Shown piece after piece: positions 6,190 through 11,478 of a stretch of 11,478 nt of DNA (position 1 is its first letter; each line of letters opens with the position of its first letter). The notes beneath the pieces are model-generated. The model did no database searches. It was not told the DNA's origin and saw nothing but the letters and a program-made list of their open reading frames with translations. Source of the stretch: an uncultured Sphingobacteriaceae bacterium (GTDB lineage: Bacteria; Bacteroidota; Bacteroidia; Sphingobacteriales; Sphingobacteriaceae); contig CAMLLO010000068.1 of the NCBI GenBank assembly GCA_946480915.1, positions 1 to 11,478 of the forward strand. Direction: 5' to 3'. The position numbers and the translations under genes were made by a program.

Positions 6190-7464
6190 ATGATCCGCAT
6201 TTTGATACTCCTTCTTGTCGTTTCCATATCCACAAATGTTAAAGGACAAGTCGAGCAGAGTTCAGAAGCTTTAATTGCAAAAGCCGGTCTATTTCATCTT
6301 CAAAAAGACTATAAAAATGCAATAGTTTATTTTGAAAAAGCCTTTAGACAGTTTCGACCCGATGCACTTAATGCATATAAAGCCGCTGGTTCCTATTCGT
6401 TAGACAGCAATAGTCGGAAAGCATTTGACTACTTAAATCTTGCATTATCCTTAGGGTGGACAGAAGCGGATTGGCTTTCCTCTGACCCCTATTTTGACAA
6501 TTTACGCAACTCAAACCCTAAAAGATGGAAAAGGTTGGAGAAGACAGCTTTTGAAAGAGAGGCGAAATATGAGCGGAGATTGAAACTGCCAGCTTTACGA
6601 AAGCAAATAAGTCAAATGACAATCAAGGACCAAAGGCTTAGATATAAGAGAACACAAACAAGCGATAAAAATGAAATTAATACAATCAATAAGCAGATAA
6701 GAGAATCCGACTTTAAAAACTTGGAGGCAGCCAAAGCTATTATTAGACAATACGGGTGGCCAAAAATATCTGACATAGGGAAAGATGGGCAAAATAATTT
6801 ATGGCTTATAATTCAACATGCTGACCACGATGCTCTATTTCAGCAACTTGCTTTATCTGCAATGGAAAAGCTTAAAGGAACATCTGAAATAAACTTAGAA
6901 AATTATGCCTTCTTATACGACAGGGTCCAATGTAACCTTAATTTCAAGCAACTCTATGGAACACAGGTGAATTGGCTTAACAATGGCAAAGCATCCGGTT
7001 TTAGACCAATTATTAAAGAAGACCAGGTGGATAGTAGAAGAAAAGACATGGGACTATTCTCGTTAAGCGTTTACGCCCTTACTTATGGCTTTCAATATCA
7101 TAATCCGCCCGCACTACAGGCAAAGCAAAAAGACTCTACTGATGTAGCCTACACAAAACAGCTTGTTGATAGCGCAAATTATTTTTATAGAACTGACGAA
7201 TTTCAAAAGACATACGATTACTATAATAATGCATCTACCATACAAGGCGGAATGACAAGTGCTGATAATTATGATGCAGCTGTAGTTTTTTCAAAAATAT
7301 ATGCTATTAATAATGAATCGAAATACAAAGAAATTGCACTTGACTTTCTGACTTTGTTATATTTACGGCAAGAGTTAAACGATTTTGGGGTAAATGAGCA
7401 ACCTTCCTTCAAAATCCTTCATACAGAAAAACGGTGGAGTGATTTTTTTAAGTTGCCTAAATAA
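6190..7464 (+). CDS. Exported TPR and DUF6624 domain protein, 424 aa
   Basis: Signal peptide MIRILILLLVVSISTNVKGQ (cleavage near residue 19-20). Residues about 24-90 contain TPR-like helices (LFHLQKDYKNAIVYFEKAF, then KAFDYLNLALSLGW). A linker with W103 and W115 follows. The central part fits DUF6624: D147-Q-R-L-R near its start, GWPKISDIG with Trp190, QHADHD at 209-214, then DRVQCNLNFKQLYGTQ with YGTQ at 256-259. This family's spaced D-Q, QHAD and YGTQ motifs are conserved, but no activity is known to me. Residues about 320-424 are helical again. The product is probably periplasmic or surface-attached. The ATG at 6190 directly precedes the signal sequence, in an A-rich leader without Shine-Dalgarno. 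A group II intron remnant begins about 14 bases after the stop, so the gene's natural 3' flank may be lost. Confidence 0.8.
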   Translation: MIRILILLLVVSISTNVKGQVEQSSEALIAKAGLFHLQKDYKNAIVYFEKAFRQFRPDALNAYKAAGSYSLDSNSRKAFDYLNLALSLGWTEADWLSSDPYFDNLRNSNPKRWKRLEKTAFEREAKYERRLKLPALRKQISQMTIKDQRLRYKRTQTSDKNEINTINKQIRESDFKNLEAAKAIIRQYGWPKISDIGKDGQNNLWLIIQHADHDALFQQLALSAMEKLKGTSEINLENYAFLYDRVQCNLNFKQLYGTQVNWLNNGKASGFRPIIKEDQVDSRRKDMGLFSLSVYALTYGFQYHNPPALQAKQKDSTDVAYTKQLVDSANYFYRTDEFQKTYDYYNNASTIQGGMTSADNYDAAVVFSKIYAINNESKYKEIALDFLTLLYLRQELNDFGVNEQPSFKILHTEKRWSDFFKLPK

Positions 7465-7477
7465 AAACGGCACAATC

Positions 7478-7582
7478 GAGTAGACGGCCGTGAGCCATAA
7501 GCCCACGGTGCGCCTCTCACACCACCGTACGTACGGGGCTCGTATACGGCGGTTCGATATCTGATGGGGAAACTTTCAGATA
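7478..7582 (-). mobile_element. Probable 3'-end remnant of a group II intron (domains V-VI)
   Basis: On the minus strand, 7555-7519 has the shape of a domain V: lower stem ACCGCCGTA/TACGGTGGT, a two-base CG bulge, and upper stem TACG/CGTA around AGCCC. It is similar to the domain V I remember for Lactococcus Ll.LtrB (CCGTATAC...GTACGTACGG). A second hairpin (7508-7488, CCGTGGGC/GCTCACGG around a 5-base loop) would be domain VI, and the intron would end near 7478. GTGGTGTGAGAGG follows domain V as in many bacterial introns. Upstream, TATCTGA/TCAGATA (7558-7564, 7576-7582) may close domain IV. No reverse transcriptase or 5' part is present, so it is a dead fragment. Homology may reach 7655. This patch is visibly G+C-richer than its surroundings. 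Confidence 0.5.
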
Positions 7583-7660
7583 ATAATCTAGCAAGGATCG
7601 GTAACCTCGCTTTGTCCTTCATGCCGGAAAAAATGTAATAGTTGCTTTTCATAAATTGCT

Positions 7661-7694
7661 ACGCCTTGGTTCGTGGAGACACGAACCAAGGCGT
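7661..7694. repeat. Palindromic repeat family, compact copy B
   Basis: Perfect 15-bp inverted repeat, ACGCCTTGGTTCGTG and CACGAACCAAGGCGT, with a GAGA loop. It equals the left outer arm of copy C joined directly to the right hairpin of copies A and C, so the middle 46 bases are missing. No T-tract follows, so it is not a terminator. Confidence 0.85.
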
Positions 7695-7888
7695 GGAGTC
7701 TTCGATATATCACCCTTTTAAAATACCCTGCTTGTATCCATTTTTTGCTTTATAGATAAAAAGTTATAATTTCATCCCTGAGTTTTAGAATAGCAGCCAT
7801 CTGTTATTGATTTCTACCTGAGATTAATTGAGTCTATAGTGCGTAAGCTGAGCTGCATTCTTATTTTTTAACCACCTTATCACATATA

Positions 7889-8032
7889 ATGACCGAATAC
7901 TTTATTCATGATGGCCAAATAGAACTTGGTCCTTTTACCTTAATTCAGCTGACTTCCTACGCCTTGGTTCGTGTCCTCATGAACCAAATTAAATTATTCT
8001 TCTGTTTCGTGGAGACACGAACCAGGCCTTAA
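7889..8032 (+). pseudogene. Truncated GYF_2-domain gene interrupted by repeat copy C
   Basis: A 47-codon frame starts at ATG 7889. Its first 23 residues (MTEYFIHDGQIELGPFTLIQ, then LTS) fit the start of the GYF_2 domain: an aromatic strand, DGxxxxGPF, then a helix, as in many Bacteroidota membrane or DUF4339-like proteins. From codon 24 the frame is encoded by repeat copy C (7959-8023) and stops at 8030. The rest of a GYF_2 domain, with its downstream tryptophan and helix, is not present after the repeat in any frame I can see. The gene is therefore broken, either by repeat insertion followed by loss of the distal part or by a rearrangement ending at the repeat. Whether the 47-residue peptide is made is unknown. 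It is too short to have a family length to compare with. Confidence 0.6.
7959..8023 (+). repeat. Palindromic repeat family, full copy C
   Basis: The best-preserved full copy. Outer arms GGTTCGTGTC and GACACGAACC pair perfectly across the element. Inside, TTGGTTCGTG/CATGAACCAA (9 of 10) and TTTCGTG/CACGAA form two hairpins, joined by the A+T spacer AATTAAATTATTCTTCTG. It can therefore fold as one long stem or two short ones. It truncates the GYF_2-like frame. Confidence 0.85.
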
Positions 8033-8096
8033 AAAATCTTTTTTTACAATAATGCAGTGAAAGCCTTGCGCTTATCTTATTGACAATTTTATCAAA

Positions 8097-10511
8097 GTGA
8101 AGAAACTCATATTATTCAGCTTTTTATTGGTCGTCTTTTCTCAATTATGTTATGCACAAAGGCTTAATACTCTGAAAATTACAGGAAAAGTCATTGATAT
8201 AAATAATAAGCCGCTAGAATTCTGCACAGCTACTTTACTTAAGGCAACGGATTCAACTCTTGTAAGGTCAAGTCTTACCAATTCAGAAGGCATTTTTCTA
8301 CTCGAAAATATTAGTGCCGGGCAGTACATATTAGCCGTAACGTCTATTGGATATATCAAATATATCGGTAAAACTACCAACGCAGCTGCTGATTTAGAAC
8401 TGAATCCGATTGTCTTGCAGATGGATACCAAGGCACTAAAAGAAGTTGTGATTGTTTCAAAAAAGCCATTATTTGAGCAACAGCTTGACAAGCTTATAAT
8501 TAATGTTCAAAATAGTATCACATCCGTGGGAACTAACGCTGCTGATATTCTGGAAAATGCTCCCGGAGTTTCGATGCTCGATGGGAAGGTGTCGCTTAAA
8601 GGACGATCGGGGGTGAATGTGTTGATCGATGGGAAACCGACTCACTTATCCTCTGCTGATCTGGCTAACAGGCTACAAAGTATGAATAGTAGTTTAATAG
8701 ATAAGATTGAGATAATTGAAAATCCATCTTCTAAGTATGATGCTGCCGGTACTGGAGGTATTATCAACATTATAACAAAGAAAAACCAAACAATTGGTTT
8801 AAACGGAAACCTGGGTTCTGGGGTATCAAGAGGAGTATATAATAAATACAACAATTCGATTAATTTGAATTATAGGAATAAGAAGTTTAATGCTTACGGT
8901 AATTACAGCCTTGCCAGCAACAAGTATTTATCACGAACACATCTTCATAGGGCTGATGTACTTAAATTTTTGGAAGCCGAAGGTGAGAGACGGACAGTAA
9001 TGAACAATAATTCCTTTGCTGCTGGATTAGATTACTCAATTAATAAAAAAAGTATCTTAGGAGTACTTGTAAAGGGTTTTTCAGATTCTCGTGATTATGA
9101 TCAATCTACATTTACATCCATTCACGCCCCACAAGGTGCAGTAGATTCAACTTCCTCATTATCGAGGACAGGAGATCGCCAGTGGAATAATATTGGCTTA
9201 AACCTCAATTATAAAATCACATTGAGACAAGGTGAGGAGTTGTCAATTGATTTAGATCGTTCTATATTTACCGGGCAAACCAGAACCGACATCCTTTCTG
9301 ATTTTAGTTATACTAGTCCAAAGGTTCGAGATCCATATATTTCCAATGTCGCAATGCCCTCTAACCTGGAGATTAACTCTGTAAAAATAGATTATTCGCG
9401 ACCTTTTGCAAAAGGTCGAACATTTGATTGCGGCCTCAAATATAGTTATGTATCAACTGATAATGATGTCGTTTTTAATTTGTACACTAAAAATCAGTGG
9501 GAAATTGACAAGGGGAAAACCAATCATTTTATTTATGATGAAACAATCAACGCCGCTTATGTAAATTATAAACATGTACTAGGAAAGTTGCAGTTCCAGG
9601 TAGGTCTTAGAGGGGAACAAACTATTTCTAAAGGAAACTCCGTTACACTTAACAGCCAGGTAACGCAAAATTATTTCAAGTTATTTCCAACAGCATTTGC
9701 TACCTATGAGATTTCGAAGCAGCATAAAATTAATTCTGCATACAGTAGAAGAATAGGACGCCCTGCGTATAATCAATTAAATCCATTTACATATTTTGTA
9801 GATAATTATAACTATTACTATGGTAATCCATATATAGCGCCGTCATATACTAACTCTTTTAGTTTTAATCATATTTATAAAGATGTTTTCTTAACTTCTT
9901 TAAACTACAGTAGAACCACGGATTATATTTCTTACGCTTATTATATGGAAACTCAAGCGGATTCCAGCCAGATCTGGATTGAAACTACCGATAATTTAAG
10001 TGCCTTTGATAACTTAAGTCTTAGCCTCAGCTCACCAATAAAGATTACGTCGTTTTGGACGACAAACAATAACCTTGTTTTCGTCTACAATAATAGCAGA
10101 ATTGTATATAGGGACGTAGATATAAAGAACAGCCGGCCAGCCTATAGATTCAATACTACTCATTCTATTTCGTTACCTCGCCAATTCAAAGCAGAAGTAT
10201 CTGCATCGTATTCGTCTTTGGCTATAAACGGATTTTGGGCCGTTCTGCCGCGCACAGCTATGAATGTCGGACTCCGAAAAACTTTCCTCAATAACAAGGC
10301 TAACATTAATTTAAATATAGCCGATGTGTTTAACACGATGAGGTTAAAAAGCACAATGACTTATAATGCAATCGATGTTACGGATTTCACCAAAGTCGAA
10401 ACCCGCTTGTTCAGAATAAATCTTACTTATCAATTTGGCAAAAGCCAGATAAAACCTATTAAACAAAGGACCACTGGCACGGAAGACGAGCAGAAACGTG
10501 TTGGATACTGA
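8097..10511 (+). CDS. TonB-dependent-receptor-like outer-membrane beta-barrel protein, 804 aa
   Basis: Outer-membrane transporter of the 'outer membrane beta-barrel family' (PF14905-like) type; the substrate is unknown. The signal peptide MKKLILFSFLLVVFSQLCYA is cleaved near residue 20. Residues about 25-110 are a carboxypeptidase-regulatory-like domain (ITGKVIDINNKPLEFCTATL ... SIGYIKY). Residues about 115-229 are the plug: ADILENAPGVSM, LKGRSGVNVLIDGKP, IDKIEIIENPSSKYDAAGTG, GIINIITKKN. Residues 230 to about 785 are alternating aromatic strands of a 22-strand-type barrel, ending RINLTYQFGKS, with a short charged tail to 804. Length is normal for the family. No SusD neighbour exists, so it is not a SusCD glycan system. 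The start is GTG at 8097: it is the only in-frame start between the upstream stop (8058) and the signal peptide. No Shine-Dalgarno is visible. Confidence 0.9.
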   Translation: MKKLILFSFLLVVFSQLCYAQRLNTLKITGKVIDINNKPLEFCTATLLKATDSTLVRSSLTNSEGIFLLENISAGQYILAVTSIGYIKYIGKTTNAAADLELNPIVLQMDTKALKEVVIVSKKPLFEQQLDKLIINVQNSITSVGTNAADILENAPGVSMLDGKVSLKGRSGVNVLIDGKPTHLSSADLANRLQSMNSSLIDKIEIIENPSSKYDAAGTGGIINIITKKNQTIGLNGNLGSGVSRGVYNKYNNSINLNYRNKKFNAYGNYSLASNKYLSRTHLHRADVLKFLEAEGERRTVMNNNSFAAGLDYSINKKSILGVLVKGFSDSRDYDQSTFTSIHAPQGAVDSTSSLSRTGDRQWNNIGLNLNYKITLRQGEELSIDLDRSIFTGQTRTDILSDFSYTSPKVRDPYISNVAMPSNLEINSVKIDYSRPFAKGRTFDCGLKYSYVSTDNDVVFNLYTKNQWEIDKGKTNHFIYDETINAAYVNYKHVLGKLQFQVGLRGEQTISKGNSVTLNSQVTQNYFKLFPTAFATYEISKQHKINSAYSRRIGRPAYNQLNPFTYFVDNYNYYYGNPYIAPSYTNSFSFNHIYKDVFLTSLNYSRTTDYISYAYYMETQADSSQIWIETTDNLSAFDNLSLSLSSPIKITSFWTTNNNLVFVYNNSRIVYRDVDIKNSRPAYRFNTTHSISLPRQFKAEVSASYSSLAINGFWAVLPRTAMNVGLRKTFLNNKANINLNIADVFNTMRLKSTMTYNAIDVTDFTKVETRLFRINLTYQFGKSQIKPIKQRTTGTEDEQKRVGY

Positions 10512-10546
10512 AAGATGACCAACTCTGTGACATGTTCATTTCAAGG

Positions 10547-10646
10547 CCTTGGTGGTTACACTTACCAACACTATAATTTCAACAAATGGATTATAAACAG
10601 CAATCGGAGGATGATCGATTTGTTAGTGAGGACACCAGCAAAGGGG
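10547..10646 (+). repeat. Possible strongly degenerate copy of the palindromic repeat family
   Basis: Starts CCTTGGTGG with a TTGGT/ACCAA hairpin (10549-10553, 10564-10568), followed by an A+T spacer (CTATAATTTC). It ends near TTAGTGAGGACACCAGC, whose complement GTGTCCTCACTAA resembles GTGTCCTCATGAA of copy C. Order and spacing resemble copies A and C, but identity is low. The assignment rests on layout. Confidence 0.25.
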
Positions 10647-10689
10647 AAAATCACCAAATCCTTGCCTTGAAGATCTTTGCACCCGCCAT

Positions 10690-11184
10690 ATGAAGTATTT
10701 AATTTCTTTAACGCTTATGTTCCTAACCTGCATCTGTTCAGGTCAGGTTGAATATCCGGCTTTTCCCGACCCGGAAGTTGGCAGCCACGTTACCTGGACG
10801 AAAGTCATACTGCCGGGACATCCTTCAAAATGGGCAACCCAACTGATTTTTGATAAAGGCGACGTCAAATCTATTGAAGTTGACAGAAAAGGTAAGGGTT
10901 TTCAGGTTCCGGATAGTAAGGGCAGGAAATTGCTTGTCATAATCACACTCAAGCCCGGGGTCAAATTAATGAGTTTAACGGAGTTAATCCGGTTCTTCAA
11001 AATACCGGTAGCCGATTGCAAGAGATTTCCCATTGTGGTAGATGGCAGGTACGAGGACTTTCCCGATCATCTCTATGCTGTTAAAACCGCAGTGGCCTAT
11101 GTGAAGGTCCAGACGCATTCATATACGAAGAAAAAGGTTATATATATCAGGACAAACAGGCCTATCGTGGAGCGGGTTGGTTAA
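10690..11184 (+). CDS. Exported protein of unknown function, possibly plug-like, 164 aa
   Basis: Signal peptide MKYLISLTLMFLTCICSGQ with a cleavage-like site near residue 18; Cys14 and Cys16 lie inside it and do not form a normal lipobox. I do not recognise a named family. Two halves share an outline seen in TonB receptor plugs: DVKSIEVDRKGKGF ... KLLVIITLKPG (about 58-90), then FPIVVDGRYEDFPDHLYAVK ... YVKVQTH ... KVIYIRTNRP (about 112-160). Compare 'vDG...ieSIeVlk...gvI.ItTk' of SusC-type plugs. This is a resemblance I noticed, not a demonstrated homology. The gene follows the barrel protein by 178 bases on the same strand, so functional linkage is possible but a shared transcript is uncertain. 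Its G+C content is visibly higher than that of the 2172-7464 genes. The ATG at 10690 fits the signal peptide. Confidence 0.65.
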   Translation: MKYLISLTLMFLTCICSGQVEYPAFPDPEVGSHVTWTKVILPGHPSKWATQLIFDKGDVKSIEVDRKGKGFQVPDSKGRKLLVIITLKPGVKLMSLTELIRFFKIPVADCKRFPIVVDGRYEDFPDHLYAVKTAVAYVKVQTHSYTKKKVIYIRTNRPIVERVG

Positions 11185-11225
11185 ATCCTATACCATTGTT
11201 GGTGTCCTTTAGCAACCCCTGGCTG

Positions 11226-11259
11226 TGGACGGATATGGCTGTTATAGCGCGCCATTGTT
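11226..11259 (+). repeat. 34-bp direct repeat, copy 1
   Basis: TGGACGGATATGGCTGTTAT onward to CCATTGTT. It matches 11377-11410 at 30 of 34 positions with no gaps. Another CCATTGTT occurs at 11193-11200. Confidence 0.75.
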
Positions 11260-11340
11260 CCACCGGTTTCCGTCATTGCTGAACTACAGCCGACATGCTA
11301 CCCTTTACCGGAAAAAAAGAGGAACGAGCGCTGCATTAGG

Positions 11341-11360
11341 ATTCCCGCCTGCGCGGGAAT
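11341..11360. repeat. Short palindromic repeat ATTCCCGC-CTGC-GCGGGAAT
   Basis: Perfect 8-bp arms around a 4-base loop, followed by GACGG. Repeats of the form ATTCCC-N8-GGGAAT are scattered in many bacterial genomes, the best-known being the Neisseria dRS3 type; I claim resemblance of form only. No T-run follows on either strand. Confidence 0.6.
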
Positions 11361-11376
11361 GACGGCGATGGGTTAT

Positions 11377-11410
11377 TGGACGGATATCGCAGTTATAGTG
11401 TGCCATTGTT
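11377..11410 (+). repeat. 34-bp direct repeat, copy 2
   Basis: Second copy of the repeat at 11226-11259 (differences at four positions). It directly abuts the adapter-derived sequence starting at 11411, so it is the last genomic sequence in the window. Confidence 0.75.
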
Positions 11411-11478
11411 AGATAGGAAGAGAGTCGTGTAGGGAAAGAGTGTAGAACTAGGTGGTCGCCGTATCATTAAAAAAAAAA
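11411..11478. other. Sequencing adapter read-through and poly-A, not genomic
   Basis: Positions 11411-11468 match the reverse complement of the Illumina TruSeq universal adapter at 54 of 58 positions, as I remember that sequence. All four differences put A in place of C or T. Blocks GTCGTGTAGGGAAAGAGTGT and GGTGGTCGCCGTATCATT are exact. Ten A residues follow, as produced when a read runs past the end of its template. This should be trimmed. Confidence 0.95.

Noticed and set aside
7478..7582. A class C-attC group II intron, which would insert antisense in attC sites and support the cassette idea
   Set aside because: Orientation fits, but the domain V looks closer to Ll.LtrB-type introns and the insertion site shows no attC arms, so I do not use it as support.
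7419..7652. 77-codon minus-strand frame containing YRTAVYEPRTYGGVRG
   Set aside because: The frame runs through the intron domain V/VI hairpins and into the end of the DUF6624 gene. This translated string is a familiar by-product of group II intron 3' ends and not a protein.
5881..8023. CRISPR-like reading of the repeated palindromes
   Set aside because: Copies are irregularly spaced by up to 2 kb, there are no spacers of equal length and no cas genes.
1..11410. A defence, toxin-antitoxin or secretion gene cluster
   Set aside because: I looked for nucleases, helicases, ATPases, toxin folds and immunity pairs and saw none. The exported TPR and unknown proteins do not form a recognisable system.

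Overview
The window looks like an assembled contig end from a Bacteroidota genome, most likely a Sphingobacteriaceae- or Chitinophagaceae-type soil or freshwater bacterium (Pedobacter- or Mucilaginibacter-like). The signs are an outer-membrane beta-barrel protein with a carboxypeptidase-regulatory-like N-terminus, a DUF6624/TPR secreted protein, a GYF_2-type N-terminus, a small HTH protein of a type common in this phylum, A+T-rich leaders without Shine-Dalgarno sequences, and several interspersed palindromic repeats. The assignment comes from reading sequence only; no search was run.

Layout. Positions 1-1609 carry minus-strand material: two palindromic repeats at the contig start, a fibronectin-III-like protein (129-749), a hairpin terminator (941-968), a possible protein built from nine heptapeptide repeats (1063-1308) and a small HTH-like protein (1406-1609). 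A gene-free stretch follows (1610-2171).

From 2172 to 7464 four genes lie on the plus strand, each encoding an exported protein: an S41-type peptidase, a TPR protein, an unknown protein and a TPR/DUF6624 protein. Each stands alone, separated by 116-350 bases of structured intergenic DNA. Each start codon lies 14-25 bases after a GTTxxx[CT] motif, and at least one intergenic region (5132-5207) has nested inverted arms resembling an integron attC site. This recalls a gene-cassette array, but no integrase is in view and the idea is inference.

From 7465 to 8096 is a graveyard of mobile and repeat DNA: a probable 3' remnant of a group II intron on the minus strand (about 7478-7582), a perfect 15-bp-arm palindrome (7661-7694), and the first 23 codons of a GYF_2-domain gene cut off by another copy of the same repeat family (7959-8023). 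A third copy lies at 5881-5945.

Positions 8097-10511 encode a TonB-dependent-receptor-like outer-membrane protein. Positions 10690-11184 encode a small exported protein that may be plug-like. The last 294 bases are non-coding: two 34-bp direct repeats flanking a short hairpin repeat, and finally 58 bases matching the reverse complement of the Illumina TruSeq universal adapter plus ten A residues. Positions 11411-11478 are therefore sequencing artefact and not genome.

I see no defence system, CRISPR array, tRNA or rRNA. The most notable observations are the attC-like cassette organisation, the palindromic repeat family that appears to have broken a gene, and the adapter tail.
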